The notes: a model not told the origin generated them from the sequence alone. DNA of 64,000 nucleotides from Ammoniphilus sp. CFH 90114 (GCF_004123195.1 NZ_SDLI01000005.1:194475-258474); one strand, 5' to 3'; positions 26,084 through 35,755 are shown, numbered from the stretch's first letter. Numbers and translations: made by a program.

Positions 26084-28075
26084 ATGAGCAGGTTACTAGA
26101 TGGAAAGACAAAAGGATTTCAAAGTAAGCTTGACCCGGTTACGTTTGAAGTGTTGAAGAATGCATTTGTAAACTTAGTAGATCAAATTTCTGAACAGATT
26201 CTAAGGACTTGTTATTCTTTTGTTATTTATAACCGTGATTTTAGCTCCGCCCTTTGTGATGCCAAAGGGAATACGGTCATGCAAGGTACGCAAGATATAT
26301 CCGTACATGTCGGAACGTTGCATTTGAAAGCCAAGGCCATCATTGAGGATTTTGGTGATGATATTCATCCTGGTGATGTGTTCCTGATTAATGACCCTTA
26401 CCGTGGAGGCACTCATTTCTGTGATATAGGAATCATTCGTCCTGTATTTTTTGAAGGTGAACTGATCTCCTTCATGCAGTCCACCGGACATTGGGCGGAT
26501 GTAGGCGGATCGGTTCCGGGTTCCTTTGATGTAAAAGCCCTTGAGCATTACGGGGAAGGAACTCGAATCCCGCCAGTCCGATTGATCAGTAAAGGGGTCT
26601 ATTTGGCCGACGTAGCCAATCTATTGGTCGCCAATATGCGTCTTCCGGAAGAGAGACTAGGAGATTTGCGTGCTCAGGCGGAGGCAACAAGAGTCGGAGA
26701 AAAGCAGCTTTTGGAATTAATCCGAAAATACGGCAAGGAAACCGTCCTTACCGCTTTTGATGAGGTGCAGGATTATGTGGAGAGGTTAGCGACATCGAAA
26801 ATAACTGGGCTACCTAATGGAACATGGGAGACTGTAGACTATATTGATATGGACCCGCAATTGGGAGATGCTCTAATTCCAATTAGGGTGAAAATGGAAA
26901 TTACCGATGATAAGATTCGCTATGACTTAAGCGGCTCACATCAGTATATTGGTTGTTTTTTGAATGCGGGATTTGGAGCGTCATTCTCAGCGGTTGTAGC
27001 AGGAACCAAAACCTTTTTCCCAGAAATCCCTTTAAACTCAGGGTTTTATCGTGTTCTTGATGTCCATTTGCCAGAGAACTCGGTCGTCAATGCCCCATGG
27101 CCGGTAGCGGTTACCGGATTCTGCTCTGGGGCTTATGAGAAGATCATGAACGCGATTTTCGAATTATGGTCCCAAATCATGCCGGAACGAGCCCTTGCCT
27201 GCTCTTTTAACCTGGAATACTTATTAATTGGAGGGTGGGATAAGCGCGACAGTTATGACAATTACTTTATGTGGTATGACTGGATGGCCGGCGGCCATGG
27301 AGGCCGCAATGAGAGAGATGGGGCCAATGCCTTATCCCCCGTATTTGGTGTGGGATTAAGCATTCAGCCTTGCGAAGGACAAGAAAGACTATCACCAGTT
27401 ATAACGACCCATCATTCGATAATTACGGATTCCGGTGGGCCCGGTCAGTATCGGGGAGGATGCGGTGTTGAAAAAGGAGGATTGCTCACTAAAATTGATC
27501 GGACGGTCATGTCTTATTGTTGTGATCGATCCCGATCTGTTACTTGGGGAATATTTGGGGGGCTTCCGTCTTATCCACACGGGGCTTGGCTGAATCGCGG
27601 TAAAGAGAACGAGCGGTTTTTAGGATCCATTTTCTCTAATGTACAAGTCCAGCAGGGTGATTCTTTTGTTCGTCCCTCTGCAGGCGGAGGCGGTTTAGGA
27701 GATCCGTTGAAGAGAGAGGTAAATGAAGTACTCGAAGATGTGATCGATGGATACGTGTCCATCGATAGAGCCAAAAAAGATTATGGTGTCGTGATTCGTG
27801 AAATTGATAAGGAAATAGACCTGTATGAAATTGATCACGAGGCCACGCAAGTTGAAAGAGAATACATCAAACTGAATAGAAAAGATTGGCTAACGGCAAG
27901 CATTGAGGAAGTCCAGGATCTCTATAATCAGGGAATGATTGACCGATTGGATTTGATCCGTCGCTATGGGGTCATCTTGGATGATCAGACGGGGGAAATA
28001 TTGCCTAATTCCACCAAGCAATATCGGGAAACCTTATACAAAAGAACATTGAAATATTGGAATGCCGCTCATTAA
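26084..28075 (+). CDS. hyuB: Hydantoinase/oxoprolinase subunit B (HyuB)
   Basis: The 663-residue protein shows the Hydantoinase_B signature: DPVTFEVLKNAFVNLVDQIS, SALCDAKGNTVMQGT, PGDVFLINDPYRGGTHFCDI, YDLSGSHQ, a late DSGGPGQYRGGCG and PSAGGGGLGDPL. It forms the partner subunit of HyuA. Length is slightly above the usual 500-600 residues because of a C-terminal extension after about 560. The ATG at 26084 has AAGGAGGAG inside the end of hyuA; the upstream in-frame ATG at 26060 precedes that site. Stop and start are separated by one base, indicating coupled translation. Confidence 0.92.
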   Translation: MSRLLDGKTKGFQSKLDPVTFEVLKNAFVNLVDQISEQILRTCYSFVIYNRDFSSALCDAKGNTVMQGTQDISVHVGTLHLKAKAIIEDFGDDIHPGDVFLINDPYRGGTHFCDIGIIRPVFFEGELISFMQSTGHWADVGGSVPGSFDVKALEHYGEGTRIPPVRLISKGVYLADVANLLVANMRLPEERLGDLRAQAEATRVGEKQLLELIRKYGKETVLTAFDEVQDYVERLATSKITGLPNGTWETVDYIDMDPQLGDALIPIRVKMEITDDKIRYDLSGSHQYIGCFLNAGFGASFSAVVAGTKTFFPEIPLNSGFYRVLDVHLPENSVVNAPWPVAVTGFCSGAYEKIMNAIFELWSQIMPERALACSFNLEYLLIGGWDKRDSYDNYFMWYDWMAGGHGGRNERDGANALSPVFGVGLSIQPCEGQERLSPVITTHHSIITDSGGPGQYRGGCGVEKGGLLTKIDRTVMSYCCDRSRSVTWGIFGGLPSYPHGAWLNRGKENERFLGSIFSNVQVQQGDSFVRPSAGGGGLGDPLKREVNEVLEDVIDGYVSIDRAKKDYGVVIREIDKEIDLYEIDHEATQVEREYIKLNRKDWLTASIEEVQDLYNQGMIDRLDLIRRYGVILDDQTGEILPNSTKQYRETLYKRTLKYWNAAH

Positions 28076-28083
28076 ATTTAACA

Positions 28084-28124
28084 AAAACTCTTGAACCTCT
28101 TGCTTAGGGGGCCAAGAGTTTTTA
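28084..28124 (+). terminator. Terminator of hyuAB
   Basis: AAAACTCTTG and CAAGAGTTTTT form a stem around CCTCTTGCTTAGGGGGC-type loop sequence, ending in a T run eight bases after the hyuB stop. Confidence 0.85.
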
Positions 28125-28155
28125 CCTTTGGTTTCACTATGGTTTGGATGGATAA

Positions 28156-28500
28156 GCGCGAGTGTCCTACAGATGCAAGGGTCCTTCTATTAAGTTTCGT
28201 AATGACAAAACCCCTTTTGGTACAGGGAGCGGGTTTTCCAATGTGGTAGATACAGCCTATCCTCTAGGGGGGATTGTATTGCCTAACGATGAGGAAGTGA
28301 TTGTCTTCTTAAACTACGCAACCACGGGAGGGGGCTTTATGACCATCGGGACGGTCATCAGCCCTGACCATGATCTGATTACCCGCCTTAGACCCAACGG
28401 GTCGATCCGTTTTATGGCAGTGACCGTCAATCAAGCTATTCAAGCAAGACTAGATAAAAAGACTCAGATTCAGAGAGTAGCTGAAGTGATTAAAGCATAA
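28156..28500 (+). pseudogene. 5'-truncated biotin-dependent carboxyltransferase (KipA/PxpC) remnant
   Basis: The frame encodes about 114 residues ending at 28500. YRCKGPSI, then GGIVLPNDEEVIVFLNYATT, GGFMTIGTVISPDHDLITRL and RPNGSIRFMAVTVNQAIQA are the C-terminal part of KipA/PxpC, subunit C of 5-oxoprolinase. An in-frame TAA at 28153-28155 closes the frame, and roughly two thirds of the protein is missing. No ribosome site precedes the GTG at 28162. It lies behind the hyuAB terminator. It suggests this locus once carried, or acquired, a second ring-opening amidase system. Confidence 0.75.
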
Positions 28501-28747
28501 GGACAGGAAACAAGTATCTTCTAACTCTATAAGTTTATTAAAAACAGCAAAATAGTGTTACTCCTAGCTTCCTTTAATGCAATCTTCACATATAAATAAT
28601 TATGGAATTAATTTATTGGATCTATCAAGGGATAAGTTTGGCGGCGTAGGAAAAATCATTCAATAGAAGGCGGAAAACATTAGAAGTCTTTCAAAGCTTA
28701 CGGCCAAGTCCAGATCATAAAACGAATGGTTAAGGAGGCGTGATGTT

Positions 28748-29929
28748 TTGCGTAAGATCTTGGTGCTTAATCAATTTCCGACATCTTATCCACCTGTAAC
28801 CGGCGGGCAACTTAGATATTTCCATATCTACAACAAGCTTAGTCAGTATTTTGACATCACTCTTTTATCCCAATCATCAGGCAGACGAGAAGAGAAAATC
28901 CATTTTTCCTCCACATTCAGGGAATATAGGGTTCGAAAAGATCCTATTCCAAGACATATTGTAAAAAGAATAGGCCTTGAAAAATACGGTTATGAATTCG
29001 CATTGATTAGACAGCTCAGCCTTTGGCAATACAACACTACCTTTAAAAGCTACTATGATACATTGTATAAAGAAAGCGATCTGATCATCTATGAATCCCC
29101 TTACGTTTTTGCATTTGATGCCTATTTGGGATCTGATGAAAAGCCAAGAATATACAATAGTCATAATCATGACTATTTGTTGGCTAAACAGATTTGGAAG
29201 GGTAAAAAGACACGAAGATATCTTCCGCATCTATTTAAATTAGAGAAAGAACTGGCAGAAAAGTCTCATTTAGTATTTGCTACCTGTCAAAAGGAAAGGA
29301 AGAGTTTAATAGATCTATATCACTTGGACCCTCAGAAAGTAAAGTTAGCACCAAATGGCATCAATCCAGAAGAATGGATCAAGAAAAGGGATAAAAAGCA
29401 AGGTTCTGAAAAGATAAAGGCCATTTTCATTGGAGCCAATTATCTACCTAATATCGAAGCGGTGGATTTCATCATCAGCCATCTTTTAGATCGGTGTCCT
29501 GATATTGAATTCATCATTGCGGGGGGCTGTTGCGAACCATTTCGAAGTATTAGGAAATCGAATCTAAAATTACTGGGTCGCATCGATAACATGGAAAAAA
29601 TAAAGCACTTTTGGAATGCAGATATCGCCATTAATCCTATTGTTTCTGGTGCAGGGGTAAACCTGAAAACTCTTGAATTTTTATCAGCGGGACTTCCTTT
29701 GTTCTCTACACAGTATGGTGCGAGAGGATTGGATCTTGTTAATCGGAAGCATTATATTAGAGCTGAAAAGGATGATTTCGCAGACATAATCAATGATTTT
29801 ACTCGAGATTTCAAGCAGTTAAAGAAAGTGGCAGCAAGTGGACAAAAATACATTAATCAAAACTATTCTTGGGATTCTATTGTTCAAAATATTAGAAAAG
29901 AAATGAATAGGCTATTCGAGAGGGGGTAA
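28748..29929 (+). CDS. Glycosyltransferase family 4-like (GT-B)
   Basis: The 393-residue protein has the GT-B layout. An N-terminal acceptor domain begins KILVLNQFPTSYPPVTGGQL. A C-terminal donor-binding domain has APNGINPEEW, KAIFIGANYLPNIEAVDF, the sugar-nucleotide region NPIVSGAGVNLKTLEFLSAG and GLPLFSTQYGARGL. It likely transfers a sugar to a cell-surface glycan or protein. The TTG at 28748 lies eight bases after AAGGAGG. The next gene starts nine bases after its stop. Confidence 0.88.
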   Translation: MRKILVLNQFPTSYPPVTGGQLRYFHIYNKLSQYFDITLLSQSSGRREEKIHFSSTFREYRVRKDPIPRHIVKRIGLEKYGYEFALIRQLSLWQYNTTFKSYYDTLYKESDLIIYESPYVFAFDAYLGSDEKPRIYNSHNHDYLLAKQIWKGKKTRRYLPHLFKLEKELAEKSHLVFATCQKERKSLIDLYHLDPQKVKLAPNGINPEEWIKKRDKKQGSEKIKAIFIGANYLPNIEAVDFIISHLLDRCPDIEFIIAGGCCEPFRSIRKSNLKLLGRIDNMEKIKHFWNADIAINPIVSGAGVNLKTLEFLSAGLPLFSTQYGARGLDLVNRKHYIRAEKDDFADIINDFTRDFKQLKKVAASGQKYINQNYSWDSIVQNIRKEMNRLFERG

Positions 29930-29938
29930 AAAATACAG

Positions 29939-30943
29939 ATGAAAGTAAAAGTTTCTGTGGTGATGGCTACCTTTAACGGAGAAACCTATCTAGAGGAATC
30001 CATTCATAGTATATTAAGACAAACCTACAATCACTTTGAATTCATTATCGTCAATGATGGCTCAAAGGATCGGACAAAGGAGATATTAGATAAATTAACA
30101 GATCCGAGGGTAAAAGTGTATCATCTTGAAAAAAACCACGGTGTCTCTTACGCGCGAAATTTTGCCATTGCTAGAGCACAAGGAGAATGGATCGTTCTCC
30201 AGGACGATGATGATATAAGTTATCCAAATAGAATTAAAGAACAAATGAATTATATTCAAGCTCAACCTGAGATAGTTGCAGCGGGGACCCTGATTGAAAA
30301 TATTCGAGCTGCTCCCGATAAGGTAGGTAATAAAATCTTAAAAAAGAAAAGAAAGAAATCATTGGTCCTAAACCAAACACAAATTTATGACAGAAGGTTT
30401 TTTAGATGGTCATTTTGCTGCGGAACGGCCATTATGAAAAAAAGCGTCGTGTTGCGAGCAGGAGGATATGATACCAAGTATCAGATTGGGGAAGACTATG
30501 ATCTTCTCTTGCGAATGAGTGAGCTAGGACCCATGGGTATTGTCCCTAAGATTCTATACCAATATCGAAAAGACCCTTACTCCACCTACCATCGAAATTT
30601 AAAAGAGAGCCATAGAAGAATATTAAGAATAGCTGTTATGCACATCAAAAGGATGTATCAAAGGAAAGGGTTGAGACCAAAATTTTTAGTTTTGGGTTCA
30701 CGAAGAGACAGAGCTATATTCATGCATCAGATTTCTTTAGATGGCGGAATCGATTTGCAGAGAGGCTCTGAACCAATTGATGAAAGTGAAACTCATAAGT
30801 CGTACCGCTTATTTCAACACCAAATCGTAAACGGCATCATCGTTTTAAGAAGCAGCAAAAAAAGCAAGCTTATGGTTCAGAAATTAATCAAAATGGGAAT
30901 GACACTCAACGATAACCTCTTTTATCTGAAAAGGGCTAGATAA
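29939..30943 (+). CDS. Glycosyltransferase family 2 (GT-A)
   Basis: The 334-residue protein begins with the GT2 core: VSVVMATFNGETYLEESIHS, ILRQTYNHFEFIIVNDGSKD and the nucleotide-sugar metal motif LQDDDDISYPNR. A catalytic-side segment QIGEDYDLLLRMSELG follows. The C-terminal 100 residues are basic and not conserved. It has no membrane helices. It forms a two-gene unit with the upstream GT4 and ends eight bases inside the convergent third glycosyltransferase gene. Confidence 0.9.
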   Translation: MKVKVSVVMATFNGETYLEESIHSILRQTYNHFEFIIVNDGSKDRTKEILDKLTDPRVKVYHLEKNHGVSYARNFAIARAQGEWIVLQDDDDISYPNRIKEQMNYIQAQPEIVAAGTLIENIRAAPDKVGNKILKKKRKKSLVLNQTQIYDRRFFRWSFCCGTAIMKKSVVLRAGGYDTKYQIGEDYDLLLRMSELGPMGIVPKILYQYRKDPYSTYHRNLKESHRRILRIAVMHIKRMYQRKGLRPKFLVLGSRRDRAIFMHQISLDGGIDLQRGSEPIDESETHKSYRLFQHQIVNGIIVLRSSKKSKLMVQKLIKMGMTLNDNLFYLKRAR

Positions 30944-32111
30944 GATGGTCATTTATAACCCTTTCCACTGCCTGTTTTAATGTGATCCCCGCTTTATGCC
31001 AGCTCCATTCAAGCATATCCTTCCTTCCTTGTTTGCCTTTGCGTTTACAGAGAGACGGATTATTATATGCCTTTCTCATCTGCTTTCTAAGATCCTTGAT
31101 ATCGGCCTCTGCCCATAATTGTCCCTCTCCGTCAAAAAGCTCGTGCCAGTATGGAGATATGATGTCTTTTTTATGCAAGCTGGCTTTTGGGCTGCACAAG
31201 TCATAATCCACCAAAAAAGAGTTTCGATCCGTCAGAAAGTCCATTTGTCCGCCCCATCGAGTAGCGATCACGGGTGTACCATTAGATAGAGCCTCCATAA
31301 AGGGAAGCCCTACGCCTTCTCCTCTTGTCGGGAGGACAAAAACATTTCCGAGCCTATAGAGACCGCTTATCTCTTCATCCCGAAGAACTCTTGAGATTAA
31401 GAACATGGGGGCTGTCTCTCTTCCAAACTCTAGTTTTCTCTTATACTTATCTATTCTCTGAATCAGAGCTTTCCGGTTCTTCTTTCCCCAAGAGGTCTTG
31501 ATAACCAATGCAACATTGTCCTTGAGAGTAAATTCCTCCCAATAGGCCTTTAGCAAGGCTTCAGGATTTTTCCGATGGTGAAATTCGAATACAGATACAA
31601 AGTTGAACGTTCCTTCTGGGATTTGTTCTAATTTGAATTTCTTATTTTGCGGCTGAAAGCTTAGGGTATCGGCTCCATGGGGGACAAGGGCGATAGGGAT
31701 TGTGACACCGCTATGAGTCATGGCTTCAACATTATGCCGGGAGGGGACAAACACGGCATCAAAATGATTGATCATGGGAACCCATGCATCAGGTAACTTC
31801 GTTGTCTCCCATACCGTATTAAGAATGATATGAGCAAACTTTTTTCTTTCCTCTGCGATATCAATTTTCCAAGGAGGAGAATGGTAAATGAGCATCTTTT
31901 GTTTATGACTCGCATAAGGCTTTTCCAACATTTCATGCCATTTTGTTCCCTTGAGCTTGTTCTTTTCAGACATTGGATAGCCCCAAGACCATGTTTCAAT
32001 TTTAACATCCACCCCATGCTCATGTAATGCTAATACATACTCTCTGCTCGCTTTACCGTATCCAGTGGCGTCGAAAACAGGTCCTCTCCATACGACTTGA
32101 TATTTTGACAT
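30936..32111 (-). CDS. Glycosyltransferase family 4 (GT-B)
   Basis: The 391-residue protein shows WRGPVFDATGYGKASREYVL at the N-terminus. The donor domain has NFVSVFEFHHRKNPEALLKA, LVIKTSWGKK, LYRLGNVFVLPTRGEGVGLP and FMEALSNGTPVIATRWGG. It resembles the family of glycosyltransferases acting on envelope or S-layer glycans. The ATG (complement of 32109-32111) follows GAGGGAGGACAA; a longer frame reaches 32210 but has no ribosome site. It is convergent with the other two transferase genes and overlaps the last by eight bases. Confidence 0.88.
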   Translation of the reverse strand: MSKYQVVWRGPVFDATGYGKASREYVLALHEHGVDVKIETWSWGYPMSEKNKLKGTKWHEMLEKPYASHKQKMLIYHSPPWKIDIAEERKKFAHIILNTVWETTKLPDAWVPMINHFDAVFVPSRHNVEAMTHSGVTIPIALVPHGADTLSFQPQNKKFKLEQIPEGTFNFVSVFEFHHRKNPEALLKAYWEEFTLKDNVALVIKTSWGKKNRKALIQRIDKYKRKLEFGRETAPMFLISRVLRDEEISGLYRLGNVFVLPTRGEGVGLPFMEALSNGTPVIATRWGGQMDFLTDRNSFLVDYDLCSPKASLHKKDIISPYWHELFDGEGQLWAEADIKDLRKQMRKAYNNPSLCKRKGKQGRKDMLEWSWHKAGITLKQAVERVINDHLI

Positions 32112-32270
32112 TTGTCCTCCCTCAAAGAGCTTGATGCTATAGAATATTCCGAACTGGCAGGGGTGGATACCACGGATTGGGAACTGCGTGCCCCCGGGAC
32201 AAGCAAACATGAAACTTCCTAAAGATGGAATCGTATTACATAGAAAAGAAAGATAAGGGAGGAATTAGGT

Positions 32271-32534
32271 ATGTCTGGTAGTGCGAAAAGGTTTTTAAGG
32301 CTATTTGCCAAGAATCTGAAAGAAGCAGGGGGAGCGGGTTCCTATCAAGCCAATGGAATTTCTATCACTTGTGTTCATTGCCAATATGATAAGTTTGAAC
32401 ATGGGCAGGCGCAGTTGAATACAGCTTTATTGAGCTTCTTTAACCTTGATTTTGCAAACCGGTCAGCCAACATCTTAACTTGCCATCAATGTGGTTACGT
32501 CCATTGGTTCAACAAAGGTGTAAAAAGGGTGTAA
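32271..32534 (+). CDS. Small zinc-ribbon protein of unknown function
   Basis: The 87-residue protein has two CxxC pairs (CVHCQYDKF at about 34-42 and CHQCGYVHWF at about 69-78), enough for one zinc ribbon. Its N-terminal 25 residues are basic (SGSAKRFLRLFAKNLKEAG). The ATG follows AAGGGAGGAATTAGG. It is a single gene starting divergently from the glycosyltransferase at 32111. DNA or RNA binding is possible but unproven. Confidence 0.7.
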   Translation: MSGSAKRFLRLFAKNLKEAGGAGSYQANGISITCVHCQYDKFEHGQAQLNTALLSFFNLDFANRSANILTCHQCGYVHWFNKGVKRV

Positions 32535-32648
32535 CCGAGAAGATAGTTGAACTCTCCTGGATTACTTTATCTTCATTGCAACATAAGCAGAATGTAGCAT
32601 TTATTTTAGCAGTATTATAATTTATAGTTAGATTAAAGAGATTTGTGT

Positions 32649-33917
32649 ATGGAGATGGAGTGGGGAAGCTTGACCGGTACTGAGCAGCTTTTATTAAATA
32701 TATTGATTATCGTATTAGCTATATTAGTTTATTTTTCAATAGGTTCACAGTATAAATACAGAAAAGTGCTTGCTGTTGCATTACCCGCTGCAGCGATGCT
32801 CCTATGCATGGCCTTCCCTATTAATGTTTTAGGTGGGTTTAAGTATGACTTGCGTGTGATCCCGTTATTAATCGGCATCTTATATGGAGGGTATGCAAGC
32901 GGCTTATTGCTTAGCTTCATTATGGTGAGCTATCGGTATTACTTAGGAGGACCTGGTTACATTCTAACACTCTATTCCTTCCCTCCTGTAATTGTTTTTG
33001 CCTTGATTTTAGTAGCTTCATTTAGGCAACTTAAGAGAAAAACAAAATACCTTGTCGGAAGTGGACTAGCGTTATTATGGGCCCTGATTTGTACCTTGAT
33101 TTCATTCTTTGGATCGAAGGGTATTCCTGTTACAAAGGAAAATATTTTATTTTATGTTGGTTTTTGCACCCTTCATGCTTTGGCCATGTGGATCGCTATG
33201 TATTTAATAGAAAGCTTGAGCGAGAACGAGCAGATGAGAGTAGAAATTCAGAGAACAGAAAAGTTGCATGCATTAAGTCATTTAGCTGCATCTATAGCGC
33301 ATGAGGTGAGAAACCCTCTAACCGTTGTCAGGGGGTTTATGCAGCTATTAAATGAAAAGAAGGTAGATGAATCTGAGCAGAAATATTTCCATTTAATGAT
33401 TGAGGAGTTAGATCGAGCGGAGCACATTATTCATAATTTCCTTACCTTGGCAAAGCCTCAAAACGATGAGGTAAAGTGCTTTGACGCGGGGGCCGAAGTT
33501 GGCCACGTGGTGAGTGTTGCCTCCGCCTATGCTTCTTTGCGTAATGTAAAGATAACCTTGGAGATTGCCTCGTCCTTAATGATCGAAGGAAATCCTGCTA
33601 CGTTTAGCCAAGTCCTCTTAAATATTATTAAAAATGGAATCGAAGCCATGCCGGATGGCGGTACGCTTAAGGTGTTAGGAAGACGAGAGGCAGGCACTGT
33701 AATTATTAGTATCATTGATCAGGGGGTAGGAATGACGCAACAGGAGGTAAACCAACTAGGTACCCCGTTTTATTCTTCAAAAAGGGAGGGGACAGGATTA
33801 GGCTTGCTGACGAGTTTTCGAATTGTGCAGATGATGAATGGAACGATCAAAGTGACGAGTAAAAAAGGGAAAGGAACGCAATTCTCCATTCGGATTCCTT
33901 CCCGAGCTGTTTCGTAA
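32649..33917 (+). CDS. KinB-like sporulation-type sensor histidine kinase
   Basis: The 422-residue membrane kinase has six hydrophobic segments in its first 190 residues with FPINVLGGFKYDLRVIPLLI and GILYGGYASGLLLSFIMVSY, a 5TM-LYT-type sensor as in KinB. A HisKA domain with phospho-acceptor His218 (SIAHEVRNPL) and a HATPase domain with NIIKNGIEAMPDGG, DQGVGM and GTGLGLLTSFRIVQ complete it. No response regulator is adjacent, which is typical of phosphorelay kinases feeding Spo0F. The ATG at 32649 is chosen; ATG 32655 and TTG 32643 are alternatives. A related sensor without a kinase is at 48035. Confidence 0.88.
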   Translation: MEMEWGSLTGTEQLLLNILIIVLAILVYFSIGSQYKYRKVLAVALPAAAMLLCMAFPINVLGGFKYDLRVIPLLIGILYGGYASGLLLSFIMVSYRYYLGGPGYILTLYSFPPVIVFALILVASFRQLKRKTKYLVGSGLALLWALICTLISFFGSKGIPVTKENILFYVGFCTLHALAMWIAMYLIESLSENEQMRVEIQRTEKLHALSHLAASIAHEVRNPLTVVRGFMQLLNEKKVDESEQKYFHLMIEELDRAEHIIHNFLTLAKPQNDEVKCFDAGAEVGHVVSVASAYASLRNVKITLEIASSLMIEGNPATFSQVLLNIIKNGIEAMPDGGTLKVLGRREAGTVIISIIDQGVGMTQQEVNQLGTPFYSSKREGTGLGLLTSFRIVQMMNGTIKVTSKKGKGTQFSIRIPSRAVS

Positions 33918-34047
33918 AAGGGATCAATAGACAATTATTGAACCTTTTTCATCTAATTCATGACAACCCTGTTTCAACTTTGTGAATGGTAACACAAAGT
34001 GAAATGAAATCATATATACTTAAAGTTGTAAAGGGGAGGTGAATCAT

Positions 34048-34224
34048 ATGAATGAAGCGATGATTAGACAAATGATGCTAGAGCAGAAAGTTGAAATCGA
34101 AACCTTACGAACCATGTTGATTCAACGAGGAAAACTGAATGCAATGGAGTACGAAATGCTTAAAAAACAAATTGCAGCTCAACTGCAAGAATCGAATACC
34201 GCTTTAAAAGCTCCTAGTCTATAA
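34048..34224 (+). CDS. Small coiled-coil protein
   Basis: The 58-residue product is a single charged helix (MNEAMIRQMMLEQKVEIETL, then LNAMEYEMLKKQIAAQLQES) likely to form a coiled coil. GGGGAGGTG at a perfect distance precedes the ATG at 34048, so the gene looks real despite its size, and a terminator follows at 34266. Its family is unknown to me. Confidence 0.62.
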   Translation: MNEAMIRQMMLEQKVEIETLRTMLIQRGKLNAMEYEMLKKQIAAQLQESNTALKAPSL

Positions 34225-34265
34225 AAGAACGAGAATGGTATTCACCATAGTTCGATCCCAATGAA

Positions 34266-34306
34266 AAAGTCCTTGTTGCGTATAACATGCAGTAAGGACT
34301 TTTTTT
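34266..34306 (+). terminator. Intrinsic terminator
   Basis: AAAGTCCTT and AAGGACTTT pair around a 19-base loop and are followed by more T residues. It ends the small coiled-coil gene. Confidence 0.88.
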
Positions 34307-34399
34307 GACGGCTGCTATAGCCGTTCCGATAACATGGTATAATGATGGTGATAGTTGATAATTTTGAATTTTATAAAGGTAAAGAATGGGGAAGAGACA

Positions 34400-35170
34400 A
34401 TGAAAGAGGAGAGTTTAAAGAAGAAGTTACAGGATGGTCAAGTCGTTTATGGAACTTGGGTTAGAATTCCTTCCCCCATTGTCGTAGAGGTGCTCGGAAA
34501 TACGGGATTTGATGTGCTTCATCTTGACTTGGAACACAGCTCGATCGAATGGGCCACTCTGGATCATATGGTCCTTGCAGGGTATAAGCAGCAGATTCCT
34601 CTTGCCGTAAGAACCGCTACACAAAATCCCGCAGATCTCTACCGACTGATGGATATGGGCGTATCCATGCTGATCCTGCCCCGGATAGATACAGCCGTCC
34701 AATGTCAAGCGCTTCTTAAGGGGATCCGTTATAATCCTCGTGGAGATCGTGGGATTGGCGGACCGGTTCGTGCGAATGATTGGGGAGCTATTGGTCTTGA
34801 TGAGCATATGAAAAAAGCAGAGTCCAACACGCTCGTACTCGTACAAATCGAATCAAAAGAGGGACTGGAAAACTTGGACGAAATTTTACAAGTACCGGGT
34901 ATTGATATCATCTATATAGGGCCTCTAGACCTTTCTCAAGCGCTGGGGTATCCAGGGCAGGTAGAGGCACCGGCTGTACAAGAGGTGATTCGATCCATTG
35001 CCAAGAAAGCAAGGAATTGTGGTGTAGCTGTTGGGATTCATGTTAGTAATCAAGAGCAGACAGCCTATTGGTCAACACAGGGAATACAATACTTTACAAT
35101 TGGAATGGATGTTGCTTTTCTTAGGAGTGCGGGTTTAAGTCTGATGGATAGTATACGATACAAGTTGTAA
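34400..35170 (+). CDS. HpcH/HpaI family aldolase
   Basis: The 256-residue enzyme matches class II pyruvate aldolases. GTWVRIPSPIVVEVLGNTGF is followed by the catalytic histidine region LDLEHSSIEW, the arginine in AVRTA, the metal ligands in LVQIES and IGPLDLS, and GDRGIGGPVRAN. These aldolases cleave or form hydroxy-keto acids such as 4-hydroxy-2-oxo-heptanedioate. The ATG at 34400 follows GGGGAAGAG; the TTG at 34355 has no ribosome site. No pathway partner is adjacent, so the substrate is open. Confidence 0.9.
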   Translation: MKEESLKKKLQDGQVVYGTWVRIPSPIVVEVLGNTGFDVLHLDLEHSSIEWATLDHMVLAGYKQQIPLAVRTATQNPADLYRLMDMGVSMLILPRIDTAVQCQALLKGIRYNPRGDRGIGGPVRANDWGAIGLDEHMKKAESNTLVLVQIESKEGLENLDEILQVPGIDIIYIGPLDLSQALGYPGQVEAPAVQEVIRSIAKKARNCGVAVGIHVSNQEQTAYWSTQGIQYFTIGMDVAFLRSAGLSLMDSIRYKL

Positions 35171-35229
35171 TAGAAAGCATCCCTATCCCGTCTATGTACA
35201 TATATTCGACGCACATTCGGAGGGATAGG

Positions 35230-35736
35230 ATGAAGAAGATCAGTCGATTCATGCTCTGTTTACTTCTAGTCATGATCATGGTTGCTGCGGGTTGTTCCTC
35301 AAAAACAGTCCAAGAGGATCGTGAGAACTGGGAAGTCAGTCCCTCTTTTACGATCTTGAAGCCAGGAGCTGAGGGAAAAGAAGTACCCTACGGCCTGAGA
35401 GGTGACGATGGGCGAATGGCCATTGTTGATGGCATCGTTATAGCGGGAGAAAATAATAAACAATTATTCCACTTCTGGGGAGGGACACCCGAAAAAACAG
35501 AGCAACTATTTCATAAGAAAGTGAAGGTTGTAGGTTCCAGCAAAGAAAGCAGAAAAACGGTCACGGCTTTTGAAAGTGTGGTGGGTGTCCCGAATGATGC
35601 TATATACAAGACGCCCTATTCTTACGCTGAATCTGTAGGCTATTTAAAGCTGCCTTCAAAAGGAATCTGGAAACTAGATGCGTATATTGAAGGAGAATGG
35701 TTTGGGCGCATCGTTATTGATGTCCAAGAAAAATAA
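35230..35736 (+). CDS. DUF4871-like lipoprotein
   Basis: The 168-residue protein has a lipoprotein signal with lipobox VAAGCSS (modified Cys about residue 20). The mature part begins NWEVSPSFTILKPG and has GLRGDDGRMAIVDG and GYLKLPSKGIWKLDAYIEGE. This matches the YhfM/DUF4871 group of Bacillus lipoproteins, whose function is unknown. The ATG at 35230 follows GGAGGGATAG. A terminator is at 35756. Confidence 0.78.
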   Translation: MKKISRFMLCLLLVMIMVAAGCSSKTVQEDRENWEVSPSFTILKPGAEGKEVPYGLRGDDGRMAIVDGIVIAGENNKQLFHFWGGTPEKTEQLFHKKVKVVGSSKESRKTVTAFESVVGVPNDAIYKTPYSYAESVGYLKLPSKGIWKLDAYIEGEWFGRIVIDVQEK

Positions 35737-35755
35737 AGAATAACTATAAGTGATG

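Noticed and set aside
28100-28500. Intact small gene for the KipA-like fragment
   Set aside because: No ribosome site precedes the GTG, and the sequence corresponds only to the C-terminal part of a much larger protein.
32112-32210. N-terminal extension of the minus-strand glycosyltransferase
   Set aside because: GAGGGAGGACAA immediately before the later ATG identifies the start, and the extension does not look like the family's N-terminus.
34427-34846. A 139-residue minus-strand frame inside the aldolase gene
   Set aside because: It is a shadow of the HpcH/HpaI gene with low-complexity content and no start signal.
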